A stretch of 64,000 nucleotides of DNA from Paenibacillus sp. FSL R7-0337 (GCF_037969875.1 NZ_CP150218.1:4464001-4528000), one strand, 5' to 3'. Numbered from the stretch's first letter, positions 36,381 through 45,971 are shown. Notes: a model not told the origin generated them from the letters alone. Numbers and translations: made by a program.

Positions 36381-37276
36381 CGGCGGCTGCCTCCTTCATA
36401 ATGGACATAACGGCGAGACAGCCTCATAATGACCGCCGTGAACAGCATGACGACAATCAGCAGCACCCAGGCAAGCGCGGAGGAGTATCCGGCACGGTAT
36501 TCCTTGAAGGCGCTGGTATACAGATTGTAGACGTAGAACCAGGTGGAATAATTGGGGCCGCCCTGCGTCATGACGAAGGCCTGCGTGAAGACCTGGAAGG
36601 AGTCGATCAGACCCATAATCAGCTGGAACAGCAGGACAGGCGAGATCATCGGCAGCGTAATATTCAGGAAAATGCGGAAGCGCCCTGCGCCATCCAGATT
36701 GGCGGCTTCGATCAGGCTGGCCGGTACGCCCTGCAGACCGGCGAGGAAGAGAATCATGCCCGAGCCCGCTGTCCAGAGGGACATGATAATTAGGGCATAC
36801 AGCGCTGTATCGGGATTCATCAGCCAGGCCGGGCCGTGAATGCCGAACCAGGAGAGCATATAGTTGAAGAGGCCGATCTGCGGATTGAAGATCCAATACC
36901 AGAGGAGTGACATAGCCACGCCCGAGACCATGCTGGGGAAATACATCGCTGTCCGGAAGAAGCCGCGCCAGGGAAGAGTCTGATGCAGCAGCAGGGCGAA
37001 GCCCAGGCCAAGCAGCAGCTGCACCGGCACACTGATGAAGGTGTATCTCAGGGTGACCTTCACGGAACGCCAGAACAGCTCATTGTGGAACATCTCCGTG
37101 TAGTTGGCGAGGCCGATGAATCTGGGCGGATGAATGATGTCATAGTCGGTGAAGCTGTAATACAGCGATGACAGGATCGGGTACAAGGCGAAGATCAGGA
37201 AGCCGACCAGCCATGGGGAAATGAACAGATACATGTAGAACGTCTGCCGCCGGGTCTCACTCTTAATCACGGACAC
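36377..37276 (-). CDS. ABC sugar permease, MalF type
   Basis: The 299-residue protein begins with a long cytoplasmic tail and first helix (FYMYLFISPWLVGFLIFALY). It contains the EAA loop ASLIEAANLDGAGRFRIF. It is the first gene of the transporter operon, under the promoter and twin operators at 37293-37400. Confidence 0.92.
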   Translation of the reverse strand: MSVIKSETRRQTFYMYLFISPWLVGFLIFALYPILSSLYYSFTDYDIIHPPRFIGLANYTEMFHNELFWRSVKVTLRYTFISVPVQLLLGLGFALLLHQTLPWRGFFRTAMYFPSMVSGVAMSLLWYWIFNPQIGLFNYMLSWFGIHGPAWLMNPDTALYALIIMSLWTAGSGMILFLAGLQGVPASLIEAANLDGAGRFRIFLNITLPMISPVLLFQLIMGLIDSFQVFTQAFVMTQGGPNYSTWFYVYNLYTSAFKEYRAGYSSALAWVLLIVVMLFTAVIMRLSRRYVHYEGGSRR

Positions 37277-37292
37277 ACCAGCCTTTCTTCCT

Positions 37293-37400
37293 TAAAGTAT
37301 AAGCGCTTTAACTTTAGTGTTAAATAAAAGTTGTAACTTGCTAAATTAATTACAGTGGACAATACAATAAACAAATTAAAGTTAAATCGCTTTAACTTTA
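37293..37400 (-). promoter_or_regulatory. Promoter flanked by two 24-bp palindromic operators
   Basis: Two near-identical 24-bp sequences (37293-37316 and 37377-37400) begin TAAAGT and end CGCTTTAACTTTA. The ideal form is a perfect palindrome with central GC-GC. Between them, on the minus strand, TTGTTT (37369-37374), a 16-bp spacer and TAATTA (37347-37352) make a plausible promoter. Operator centres are 84 bp apart, eight helical turns. A half-match lies at about 37459-37472. The LacI regulator at 32882 is the likely binder. Confidence 0.75.
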
Positions 37401-37620
37401 ATGCCTGCCATTGAACTAATCATAGTGGATGAAACCCAAATAATCAATCCTTTATTTTGTTTATAAAGCGCTATCAGTCAGGAAATATAACAAATGGATT
37501 GATGTATTTGCTGAAAATGATGAAAATTATAGTGTGAACATGATTTTTATGTCAGGTAATATGACTTTTGTGGCGCGATTTCTGGATCAGCTCACCTGCG
37601 GCCGTCCTCGCGGTGCCCAA

Positions 37621-37642
37621 TGTAATCGGTTTTCCGATTACA
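37621..37642. repeat. Dispersed palindrome, single copy
   Basis: Arms TGTAATCGG and CCGATTACA around TTTT are identical to those of the tandem array at 1140-1263, 36 kb away. Confidence 0.85.
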
Positions 37643-37665
37643 TTATACTCCCCGAAACAGCAAAG

Positions 37666-37690
37666 AACCGTCCGGCACGCCGGACGGTCC
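37666..37690 (-). terminator. Terminator of udk
   Basis: An inverted repeat ACCGTCCGGC/GCCGGACGGT lies 33 nt beyond the minus-strand stop. The U-run is short. Confidence 0.6.
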
Positions 37691-37722
37691 TTGCACCCCT
37701 ATCAGCGGATAGGCGGCTTAAT

Positions 37723-38352
37723 TCAGTTCCATTGGTGATCGCCGGACAGATACTTTTCGGTCAGTACCGACAGCAGCTCGATCCCGACCTGATTCTGTCC
37801 GCCTTCCGGGATGATCAGGTCGGCGTATTTCTTGGAGGGCTCGATGAAGGCCTCGTGCATCGGCTTCACCGTGGTGAGGTATTGCGTATGGATCGAACGG
37901 ATGGTCCGCCCGCGTTCCTCGATATCCCGCAGCACCCGGCGCAGGATGCGTACATCGGGATCGGTGTCCACGAACACCTTGATGTTGAGCTGCTCGCGCA
38001 GCTTCTCGTCGGACAGCACATGCAGCCCTTCCAGAATGACGATGTTGTTCGGGGCCAGCCTCACCGTTTTTTCGGTGGAACGGGCATGAACCGTGAAGTC
38101 ATACACGGGAGCGAAGGCGGCTTGTCCCGCTTTGAGACAATCCAGATGCTCGATCAGCAGTTCCGTGTCAAAGGCCAGCGGGTGGTCGTAGTTAATCGCA
38201 CCGCGTTCAGCCATGCTGAGGTAAGAATGGTCTTTATAGTAGTTATCCTGGGATATGAATGTTACTTTGTCTGAGCCAAGACGGTCAATCACGGAGCGTG
38301 CTACCGTTGTCTTGCCGGAGCCGGTCCCGCCGGCGATACCAATAATAAGCAT
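37723..38352 (-). CDS. udk: Uridine kinase
   Basis: The 209-residue protein has a P-loop (GIAGGTGSGKTT), FISQDNYYKDHSYL, NYDHPLAFDTELL, and the lid region DIEERGRTIRSIHTQYL. All are typical of uridine/cytidine kinase, which salvages uridine and cytidine to UMP and CMP. ATG 38352 gives the usual length; GGGAGG is 14 nt away, rather far, but no better start is seen. Confidence 0.92.
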   Translation of the reverse strand: MLIIGIAGGTGSGKTTVARSVIDRLGSDKVTFISQDNYYKDHSYLSMAERGAINYDHPLAFDTELLIEHLDCLKAGQAAFAPVYDFTVHARSTEKTVRLAPNNIVILEGLHVLSDEKLREQLNIKVFVDTDPDVRILRRVLRDIEERGRTIRSIHTQYLTTVKPMHEAFIEPSKKYADLIIPEGGQNQVGIELLSVLTEKYLSGDHQWN

Positions 38353-38547
38353 GGTGAATGTATAAACCTCCCTAAGCAATTGCCTTTGCAATTCCAATAT
38401 TGTAGCACAGCGGTCAACTTATTTCACCTTGCTGGAGAGGAATATCATGTGAATATTCAAAACATTCGGTTATTTTGTAGGGGAATGATATAATTTCAAG
38501 GATTCATTCCGTTCGGATGCTACGGAGAAGGGGGCTAGGATAACAAA

Positions 38548-39639
38548 ATGAACCAGGAGAATGCTTTGATGGAGGCGTTCGGCAGGACGCAGGTGCAGCT
38601 TGCTGGCCATGGCGGACGGGACGCAGCCGTACTCAAGAAGGCACTGGCTAGTGTAGAGGACAGCCTCGCTGCGGACATGTACGGGACAGGGACGGTGATT
38701 GAGGAGTTTCAGGCGGAGATGGCAGAGGTGCTGGGCAAAGAATGCAGCGTGTTCTTCCCCAGCGGCACGATGGCCCAGCAGATTGCCCTGCGGATCTGGA
38801 GTGACCGTGAGGGCAGCAAAAGGGTCGCGTATCACCCGCTATGCCATCTGGAGATTCATGAGCAGGACGGCCTGAAGGAGTTGCATCATCTGGAGCCGCT
38901 GCTGCTGGGCGGTGCCGGCCGCCTGATTACCCTGGAGGATGTGAAGGGGATGGGACCGGGGATTGCCTGTCTGCTGCTGGAGCTGCCGCAGCGGGAGATC
39001 GGCGGACAGCTGCCGGAGTATACGGAGCTGGAAGCAATATCGGCGTATTGCCGGGAGCAGGGAATCAGGCTCCATCTGGACGGGGCGCGGCTGTTCGAGG
39101 TGCTGCCTTACTACGGCAAGACGGCTGCTGAGGTCTGCGCGCTGTTCGATAGCGTGTATGTCTCCCTGTACAAGGGCATCGGCGGGATTGCCGGAGCGAT
39201 CTTAGCCGGAAGCAGGGAGTTCACGGAGGAGTCGAAGATCTGGAAGCGCCGCCACGGGGGCGATCTGATCAGTCTCTATCCCTATATTGTCCCGGCCCGG
39301 TATTATTACCAGCAGCGCATCAGCCGGATGTCAAAATACTATGAACAGGCCAAGGAGCTGGCGGCCTTATTCAACAGCTGTGATAAGGTATCCACGCTGC
39401 CGGAGGTTCCGGTCTCGAATATGTTCCACATCCATTTCGCGTTGTCTCAGGAGCAGCTTGCCCCTGTATTGATTGGGATCTATAACGAGACCGGCATTGG
39501 CCTGACACCGCGGCTCAAGCCAACGGGTGAGAACGCCTGTTACTACGAGCTGAACATAGGCGATGTCTACGGCGGCGTCTCGGGGGCGGCGCTGAGGCAG
39601 GCATTCCGGCTGCTGGATGAGCGGCTGAAGCAGCTCTGA
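38548..39639 (+). CDS. PLP-dependent threonine-aldolase-like / beta-eliminating lyase
   Basis: The 363-residue fold-type I enzyme shows the cofactor aspartate region IRLHLDGARLFE and the probable Schiff-base lysine in SVYVSLYKGIGGIAGA. Both are characteristic of low-specificity L-threonine aldolases, which split threonine to glycine and acetaldehyde. The N-terminal MYGTG also fits. Related lyases cannot be excluded. It is flanked by its own terminator, with no operon partners. Confidence 0.82.
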   Translation: MNQENALMEAFGRTQVQLAGHGGRDAAVLKKALASVEDSLAADMYGTGTVIEEFQAEMAEVLGKECSVFFPSGTMAQQIALRIWSDREGSKRVAYHPLCHLEIHEQDGLKELHHLEPLLLGGAGRLITLEDVKGMGPGIACLLLELPQREIGGQLPEYTELEAISAYCREQGIRLHLDGARLFEVLPYYGKTAAEVCALFDSVYVSLYKGIGGIAGAILAGSREFTEESKIWKRRHGGDLISLYPYIVPARYYYQQRISRMSKYYEQAKELAALFNSCDKVSTLPEVPVSNMFHIHFALSQEQLAPVLIGIYNETGIGLTPRLKPTGENACYYELNIGDVYGGVSGAALRQAFRLLDERLKQL

Positions 39640-39657
39640 CTCTGATAGATAAGTAAC

Positions 39658-39690
39658 AAGCCTCTGCGGAAGCCCGCAGAGGCTTGTTTG
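39658..39690 (+). terminator. Terminator of the threonine-aldolase-like gene
   Basis: A perfect 12-bp stem (39658-39669 with 39674-39685) around AAGC is followed by GTTTG. Confidence 0.75.
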
Positions 39691-39744
39691 CTGATTGCAG
39701 TACAGGTGGAAGCAGGAACAGCGAAAGGCAGCGCCTGGGTTCAA

Positions 39745-39800
39745 AGAATAAGAATTTATATGCATCGCGCAATAAAAATTCCTTATCTTTCTTCTTGAAG
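39745..39800. repeat. Dispersed AT-rich element, copy 2
   Basis: ATAAGAATTTATATG, CGCGCAATAA and CCTTATCTTTCTTC match copy 1 (33907-33955) in order. Here the element lies between two convergent genes, not before a gene. Confidence 0.5.
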
Positions 39801-39808
39801 GATGCAGA

Positions 39809-41323
39809 CTAGGCCTGGCTCCGCAGAGCCATTTTTCTCACGGGTCCGGCCACCATCTGCTTCTCTGCCCCGTTCAGTCCGAACAGCCACATAGTAAGCA
39901 CATAGATGAGGGAGTACAGGATGACATACATGCCCAGGTACACGTAAGAAGTGATGCTCACGAAGCTAAGCAGGAACCCGCACACACCGGACAGCAGCAC
40001 CACCGGAATGAAGACGCGGATGATCTGCAGCCAGAAATGAAGGATATCGAACTTCAATTTATACTTGTAGTACACATTATTCAGGCATACATTGATGATC
40101 ATCCCGATAGCCGTAGCAATGGCGCAGCCTGTAATCCCCCAGATCCGGATGAACCAGAAGGTTAGGGCCACCTTCAGAATAGCAACAGAGAAATAGATGA
40201 AGGCCTTCACCCGGTGCATATTCATCGCTTCCAGCATGGTGGCGAACAGCGATTGCACAATCGATGTGATCTGGGGAATGATGATGATCAGCGCAACCGT
40301 GTATGCATATTTGTAATCCGGACCGAGCCAGATCAGAATGAAGCTCTGTCCGAACAACACGAAGCCCGAGACGATGTAGCCTACGATCAGCGCCTGGATT
40401 CTGCCTATTTTGACCAGCTCCAGCATTAAGGCCGCCTGATCTGCACCCTTGACGATCATCTTGGTGAGCTTGGGCAGATAGAAGCTGGCCAGCACATTGG
40501 AGAAGTTGAGAATATACGTGTTGAGCTGGGCAGCGATGGCGAAGACGGCGATAGGCGTGGCCCCGAGGAACATCCCGATGATCAGCGGATCGGCATTCGT
40601 ATAGATCTGGAAGGCGATCGACGACAATAAGATATACGACGAGTAGCTGAAGATCTCTTTGAACAGCTTGGTATCGAAGCCGTGGAACCGGACCCGCAGA
40701 TTCAGCTTGGTGCGGCAAAAGACTACATTAATCACGCCGATTGCCAGGTTTAGCACAAGTGCGACGGTGACCATTCCTGTTGATCTGAAGTCGAACAGCA
40801 GGACCAGCACCATCATGGCCGGAGACAGGACCACGCGGATCAGGTTGATGATTTTGAGATAGACGAACCGCTCATAGGCCGTAATGATCGAGCTGAAGAT
40901 ATTCAGCGGGAACGAGACAGCCACATTGATGGCAGCAATGATGAATATGGTCTTCAGAATGCCGAGCTCAGCTGCATCGAGGCTGCTGAAGATCGAATCG
41001 AAATTGAACACCAGAATCACACTGGCAAGTAAGGAGAGGAGTCCGATGGCAGAGAAGAGCAGCAGGAACATTCCGTTAATATTGCGCTGGCCTGTGGAGT
41101 CATTCTCAGAGATGTATTTCGCATTGAAGCGGATGACCGCGCTGCCGAAGCCCAGATCCAGCAGGACGATATAGGCGATGATGGAGTTCACCAGCGCGAA
41201 TAATCCATATTCGGATTTCCCCAGGGTCGACACAATGAACGGCGTCGAGCCTAGGGAGATAATAACGCCTAAAAATACGGAAGCATAGGTTATGATTGCA
41301 GCAAGTTTAATATTGGTTTTCAA
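39809..41323 (-). CDS. Oligosaccharide flippase (Wzx/MATE-like)
   Basis: The 504-residue protein has 12-14 predicted helices and an N-terminus typical of polysaccharide exporters (SVFLGVIISLGSTPFIVSTL, then GKSEYGLFALVNSI). It should flip lipid-linked oligosaccharide units across the membrane. It is the last gene of a minus-strand trio with a pyruvyl transferase and a GT2, 41 bp after the former. The trio is a small exopolysaccharide or cell-wall glycan cluster. Confidence 0.9.
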   Translation of the reverse strand: MKTNIKLAAIITYASVFLGVIISLGSTPFIVSTLGKSEYGLFALVNSIIAYIVLLDLGFGSAVIRFNAKYISENDSTGQRNINGMFLLLFSAIGLLSLLASVILVFNFDSIFSSLDAAELGILKTIFIIAAINVAVSFPLNIFSSIITAYERFVYLKIINLIRVVLSPAMMVLVLLFDFRSTGMVTVALVLNLAIGVINVVFCRTKLNLRVRFHGFDTKLFKEIFSYSSYILLSSIAFQIYTNADPLIIGMFLGATPIAVFAIAAQLNTYILNFSNVLASFYLPKLTKMIVKGADQAALMLELVKIGRIQALIVGYIVSGFVLFGQSFILIWLGPDYKYAYTVALIIIIPQITSIVQSLFATMLEAMNMHRVKAFIYFSVAILKVALTFWFIRIWGITGCAIATAIGMIINVCLNNVYYKYKLKFDILHFWLQIIRVFIPVVLLSGVCGFLLSFVSITSYVYLGMYVILYSLIYVLTMWLFGLNGAEKQMVAGPVRKMALRSQA

Positions 41324-41364
41324 ACAGATCGCTTCCTCGCTACAGAGAGTGTCTTGTGCTTATT

Positions 41365-42471
41365 TTAAGCGGTAACGATGGACGAAGCAGGTTCTTCAGC
41401 GCTGCTGCTTGCCATGGATTCAATGATCTGGCTGTAATGCTGGACCGAGAATTCATTATTGTACCGTGGGCGCTGGATCGTTTTCAGTTCTTCCAGCAAG
41501 GCCGGGATTTGCTTTACATCGTTCGTGAATTTCACATAGCCCAGATGCTTGATCCATTCGTAGCTGCCTACCACTTTATAATTGTAATTCCCCAGCGCAA
41601 TACAAGGTGTGGATGTAATCGCCGCAAAAATCATCCCGTGCAGACGGTCCGTAATCACAACCTCGGCCTCCTTGAACTGATTCCATAAGGTATTCAGCTC
41701 GTGGTCCCGGTCTTCCAGGGAGACAGGGCGGAGGATGCAGGTATCCGTGAAGGTAGTGGAGCTGTAGTGCTTGGAGGTGTATTCCTGGATGACCTTTTTA
41801 TCCTGCTCGCTGAAAATACTCTCCTTATCCGCTCTAATGCACAGAAGGGCACCATGGCGCTCCTTGGGAGGATCAGTGATGTCGAGGGACATTACAATGT
41901 CCGGCGTTAACAGCACTGCGTTGTTTCTGAAACCTGCTTTCATAATTTCGTACGACGTTGCCTCTCTGGCGACCAGCGTGAGGTCCTTGTGGGAGCCATA
42001 GAGGTCCTGTGTCTTCTTGAACTCCGCGCGCCCAAGCTCGGTATCACCGAAGTAGATGGTCTGCGGGAAGACGATGATTTTGTTATTTGGGAACTCGGAG
42101 ATAATCTTGCGGCGTACCTCTTCCTCACGGAAATACTCGATCCCGAAGTTGCCTCCGCCCTGAAGCACGAAGATATCCTCCGGCGAACAGAATTCCTCCA
42201 GACACTTCATGTTATGCATCAGCCGGTTGGCGACAATCTCAATCAGGGTATAGTCAGGAAAAGCTTTCCGCAAAAAATTCATCTGCGCATAAGTGATGGC
42301 GTGATCGCCCAGATTGTCATGCTCAGGGGAGCCGACGACGTAAATGGCTTTCGTCTTGTCTTTATATGCATTCCGGTAGCTCAGATAGCCCTTATAGTAT
42401 TGGTAAACGGGAATATTGCTTACATAATTGCGGAAAGACAGCGGCAGGATCTTCTCAAGGGCTTGGCTCAT
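41365..42471 (-). CDS. Polysaccharide pyruvyl transferase family protein
   Basis: The 368-residue protein shows the family hallmarks GSPEHDNLGDHAITYAQMNF, FVLQGGGNFG and VITDRLHGMIFAAITSTPC. It would ketalate a glycan with pyruvate from phosphoenolpyruvate. CsaB, of the same family, makes the pyruvylated polymer that SLH domains bind, so a link to the SLH protein at 5902 is possible, but this member sits with exopolysaccharide genes. It overlaps the GT2 gene by 4 bp. Confidence 0.88.
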   Translation of the reverse strand: MSQALEKILPLSFRNYVSNIPVYQYYKGYLSYRNAYKDKTKAIYVVGSPEHDNLGDHAITYAQMNFLRKAFPDYTLIEIVANRLMHNMKCLEEFCSPEDIFVLQGGGNFGIEYFREEEVRRKIISEFPNNKIIVFPQTIYFGDTELGRAEFKKTQDLYGSHKDLTLVAREATSYEIMKAGFRNNAVLLTPDIVMSLDITDPPKERHGALLCIRADKESIFSEQDKKVIQEYTSKHYSSTTFTDTCILRPVSLEDRDHELNTLWNQFKEAEVVITDRLHGMIFAAITSTPCIALGNYNYKVVGSYEWIKHLGYVKFTNDVKQIPALLEELKTIQRPRYNNEFSVQHYSQIIESMASSSAEEPASSIVTA

Positions 42472-43457
42472 ATCATATTACTTCCCTTCAAACGGAGTTT
42501 GGAATAATACAGCATTTTGTATACCGTGGAGCTGGTCAGAATAAGCAGGGCTGCAGTCTTCATCTCCCGGCGGATGATGCGGTTGCGCAGGATCGCGGAG
42601 GTATGCTTGCTCAGGAACCCGCCCAGCTCGGTCAGATATTCCTTGTTAACTGCAGTCTCGCCGGTAATCAGCTGGAAGTTGCACAGCTCAATGCCTTCGG
42701 TTACGGTCCGGGATAACGAGATTTCTTTGGCGACCGGATAGTTTTTATCCTGAATCGTCTCGTAGATCTCCAGCGCCGCACGGAAGCGGTCGTAATATTT
42801 CCGGTTGTTCATCGCTCCGGTGATGCTGTCGCTTCGCTTGAGATACAGGTATTTGGGGGAGTCCAGCGAGACGGTCTTGTTCGCCTGGAGGAATAATTTA
42901 TAGGTGGTAAAAATGTCCTCGAAATACCGGCCGACCGGATATCTCACCTGGCTGAACAGCTCAGCCTTGTACAGCTTATCCCAGGCAAGGTTCTGGATCT
43001 CGGTATCCTCAAGCAGCTTGTCAATGGCTTGCGCATTATCGTATACACGCACCTGGTGCGTGAAGGACTTTTCCAGCTTGACATCATCCTGTACCTCGCA
43101 ATGGCCGCATACAGCGATATCTGCATTGTGGGCGGTGATGAGTTCGTACAGGGCTTCGTACATGTCCGGTTCAATCCAGTCATCGCTGTCGACGAACCCG
43201 ATATACCGGCCCTCTGCCACATCAATTCCATAGTTGCGGGCATCGGACAATCCGCCGTTCTGCTTATGAATGACGACGACACGCGGGTCCAGCTCCTTGT
43301 AATACTCGCAAATCTCGCCGCACTTATCAGGTGATCCGTCATTGACCAGAATCAATTCAAAATTGCGGAAGGTCTGCGCCAATATCGAATCCACACACTT
43401 CCTCAGGTACAGTTCCACGTTGTAGATAGGCACAATAATACTTATCTCTGGCTTCAC
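42468..43457 (-). CDS. Family 2 glycosyltransferase
   Basis: A GT-A fold begins ISIIVPIYNVELYLRKCVDS, with VNDGSPDKCGEICEYY, NGGLSDARNYG and the metal-binding GFVDSDDWIEPD. It transfers a sugar from a nucleotide donor to a growing glycan on the inner face of the membrane. GTG 43457 gives MKPEISIIVP, with GGAAG 11 nt upstream; in-frame GTGs at 43469 and 43505 are alternatives. It is the first gene of the trio. Confidence 0.88.
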   Translation of the reverse strand: MKPEISIIVPIYNVELYLRKCVDSILAQTFRNFELILVNDGSPDKCGEICEYYKELDPRVVVIHKQNGGLSDARNYGIDVAEGRYIGFVDSDDWIEPDMYEALYELITAHNADIAVCGHCEVQDDVKLEKSFTHQVRVYDNAQAIDKLLEDTEIQNLAWDKLYKAELFSQVRYPVGRYFEDIFTTYKLFLQANKTVSLDSPKYLYLKRSDSITGAMNNRKYYDRFRAALEIYETIQDKNYPVAKEISLSRTVTEGIELCNFQLITGETAVNKEYLTELGGFLSKHTSAILRNRIIRREMKTAALLILTSSTVYKMLYYSKLRLKGSNMI

Positions 43458-43618
43458 TCGAGCAGTCACTTCCTTTCCCGGTTCTGATTCGGGTCTACGC
43501 GTCACTATATTTGTGATAATCTTACTATCCGGGTCAAAAGGTTGTATATACTACTAAAGTGTACTTATCGCTTGAGGAGGGGCGTGAACTGCCTGATGGG
43601 AAGCCGCTGTTCCACAGC

Positions 43619-43653
43619 AAAAAGACCGCAGCACCATGGGGTGACTGCGGCCT
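43619..43653 (-). terminator. Terminator of the aldose-epimerase gene
   Basis: On the minus strand GGCCGCAG pairs with CTGCGGTC (one G-U) and T5 follows. Confidence 0.75.
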
Positions 43654-43668
43654 TTCGCCTGCTGAAAT

Positions 43669-44544
43669 TTAGTTAAACGTAATCGCCAGCGCGCTGGTAA
43701 ACTGGCCGCCCGGCGGCAGGGAGATGGCGTTCTGCTTCTCCCGGAAATCGCCGGTGAAGCCTTCGAGATCGGCCACGCCATGCCAAGGCTCGATACACAC
43801 GAACGGTGCGTTCTTCGGTTGCCAGATGCCGAGATCAGGGAAGCCCGTGAAGGCGACCGTTACGCTCTTAGCAGACTGTTTGCTTTTCAGGGCAACCGAT
43901 CGGGACTGGACATTGCGGAACACAAGGGCGTCATGCGCAAACATCTCGTGGTTCAGCGGCATCTTGTTGTCCGCGCCGAGCATGGCCTCGTTCTGGCCCG
44001 GAGTGATCAAGCCATTCTCATTCAGGAATAAGCGCTCCAGGCGCTCCGGCTGTTCAAATTCAAGATAGTAGTCGGTGAAGCGGCCTTCTCCGCCAATCGG
44101 GCAGTTGAACGCCGGATGGGTGCCGAGCTGGAAGAACATCTCCCCTTCACCGGGATTCTCCACCCGGTAGCCGATGTCCAGCGTGCTGCCGTTCAGATTA
44201 TAAGTGAGATACAGATGGAATGGATACGGGTAGCTGGCCAGCGTGTCCTCGCTGTGCGATAGCCGGTAGACCGCTTGCGTCTCGCTTGCCTCCACCAGCG
44301 TGAATTCGTTGCGTCTGGCGAAGCCGTGCCGGGCCAGCGGATAAGTCTGTCCATCTACACGGACCACTTCGCCTGCGGCTCCCCCGATCATCGGGAACAG
44401 CACCGGAGAACGGCCTGTCCAATAGACGGCGTCTCCGTTCCACATATATTCAGTATCTGTATCCGTTCTTCTGAAGCTGACCAGCTCAGCGCCGAGTGAA
44501 CTGATCTCGGCCACGGCCAGGCCGCTGCGTAAAATAGTATTCAT
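43669..44544 (-). CDS. Aldose 1-epimerase family protein (LacX-like)
   Basis: The 291-residue galactose-mutarotase-like protein begins with a beta-sandwich strand set (LAVAEISSLGAELVSFRR). It shows FPMIGGAAGEV, LARHGFARRNEF with the conserved HG, GTHPAFNCPI with the catalytic-type histidine, and CIEPWHGVADL. It probably interconverts anomers of a sugar or sugar phosphate. GAGAGGGG lies upstream of ATG 44544. It is divergent from the M20 hydrolase. Confidence 0.88.
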   Translation of the reverse strand: MNTILRSGLAVAEISSLGAELVSFRRTDTDTEYMWNGDAVYWTGRSPVLFPMIGGAAGEVVRVDGQTYPLARHGFARRNEFTLVEASETQAVYRLSHSEDTLASYPYPFHLYLTYNLNGSTLDIGYRVENPGEGEMFFQLGTHPAFNCPIGGEGRFTDYYLEFEQPERLERLFLNENGLITPGQNEAMLGADNKMPLNHEMFAHDALVFRNVQSRSVALKSKQSAKSVTVAFTGFPDLGIWQPKNAPFVCIEPWHGVADLEGFTGDFREKQNAISLPPGGQFTSALAITFN

Positions 44545-44741
44545 GCTCTGTACCCCTCTCGCCCTGCAATATGTAATCCTGATGTCTCATATTCTAACAG
44601 ACTTCCCCGCAGGTGCCAGCAAATAACGGAAATTCTCCGGCCTATAATTTTTTACAGTATGTACAATGACAAAGATGTGGAATTCGTTAACATATAAGGA
44701 TAGCAATCATTCCATATCAGCGGAAACGGGGGAATAAGCCG

Positions 44742-45971
44742 ATGCAGGTTAAGCAACTATTGGTGAACGGTGAGCGGCTGAAGAATACGATTGAGGCCTT
44801 TGCCGATTTCGGGCGGACAGACCATAACGGAGTTACCCGGCTATCGCTGTCGGAGCAGGATGTGCGGGTGCGCGGCTATTTCACCGCCTGCTGCGAAGAG
44901 CTGGGCATGACCGTGAAGGTGGATGATATGGGCAATATGTATGCCACACTGGCTGGCAGTGAAGCGGGGCCGCCGATCGTGATCGGCTCCCATCTGGATA
45001 CCGTGAAGAAGGGCGGGAGATTCGACGGTGTCCTCGGGGTGATTGCCGGCCTTGAGGTGGTGAGAACCCTGGTAGATCAAGGGATTAAGCCCCGGCTGCC
45101 TGTAACGGTGATGAACTTCACCAATGAGGAAGGTGCCCGCTTTGAGCCGTCCATGATGGCCTCAGGCGTCTTATCCGGCAAGTTCGATAAGGCAGCCATG
45201 CTGGGGAAGAAGGACGCGGAGGGCGTCAGCTTCTGCGAGGCGCTGGAGGCCAGCGGCTATGCCGGCGATGCAGAGAACCGGATCAGGGAAGCGGCGGCTT
45301 ATCTGGAGCTGCATATCGAGCAGGGCCCTGTGCTGGAGAAGGAGAACGTTAAGATCGGCCTGGTTGACTGTGTCGTGGGCATGGCCTGCTATGAGATTGA
45401 AGTGACGGGGGAATCGGATCATGCCGGGACTACGCCGATGGATATGCGCCGGGATGCGCTGTTTGCCGCTACCGACATTATGACGGAACTGCGCCGCAAG
45501 CTGGCCGTGCTTGATCCTGAGCTGGTCTACACGATGGGGCGGATGAATGTGCTGCCGAATATCCATACGGTCATTCCGAACAAGGTAATCTTCACCGTGG
45601 AAGCGAGGCATAAGGACATGGATGTGGTCCGGGAGGTCGAGGAGGTCATTCACGGCCTGCCGGAGGAGCTGCTGGATTGCAGCGTATCGAAGACGAAGCT
45701 GTGGGGCCGCGACACGGTCTGGTTTGATCCGGCCATCTGTGCGCTGGTGGCTGACGCAACGCAGAAGCTCGGCTACAGCAGCCGGAAGCTGGCGAGCGGC
45801 GCGGGGCATGACGCCCAGTTCGTGGCCGGATTCCTGCCGTCGGCGATGATTTTCGTCCCAAGTGTGAACGGGAAAAGTCATTGCGAGGAAGAGCTCACCT
45901 CCTATGAGGATTGTGAGATGGGCGTGAATGTGGTGCTGGAGACGGTGCTGTCGGTGTTGTCTCGTGACTGA
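44742..45971 (+). CDS. M20 family Zn-dependent amidohydrolase (N-carbamoyl-L-amino-acid hydrolase / allantoate amidohydrolase type)
   Basis: The 409-residue protein shows metal-site motifs GSHLDTVKKGGRFDGVLGV, NFTNEEGARF and ELHIEQGPVLE. The dimerisation-domain motif SDHAGTTPMDMRRD and terminal SGAGHDAQF are also present. The family hydrolyses N-carbamoyl amino acids, allantoate or ureidoglycolate-type substrates; which one is not clear here. Its last 70 bp are overlapped by a convergent foreign-looking gene, but its own stop looks native. Confidence 0.9.
   Translation: MQVKQLLVNGERLKNTIEAFADFGRTDHNGVTRLSLSEQDVRVRGYFTACCEELGMTVKVDDMGNMYATLAGSEAGPPIVIGSHLDTVKKGGRFDGVLGVIAGLEVVRTLVDQGIKPRLPVTVMNFTNEEGARFEPSMMASGVLSGKFDKAAMLGKKDAEGVSFCEALEASGYAGDAENRIREAAAYLELHIEQGPVLEKENVKIGLVDCVVGMACYEIEVTGESDHAGTTPMDMRRDALFAATDIMTELRRKLAVLDPELVYTMGRMNVLPNIHTVIPNKVIFTVEARHKDMDVVREVEEVIHGLPEELLDCSVSKTKLWGRDTVWFDPAICALVADATQKLGYSSRKLASGAGHDAQFVAGFLPSAMIFVPSVNGKSHCEEELTSYEDCEMGVNVVLETVLSVLSRD

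Larger units (their letters stand above)
37401..37722. other. Non-coding stretch between transporter promoter and uridine kinase
   Basis: It holds a partial third operator-like site (AAAGCGCT near 37463), AT-rich sequence, the dispersed palindrome at 37621-37642 and the terminator of the convergent-side gene. No coding potential is convincing. Confidence 0.5.
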
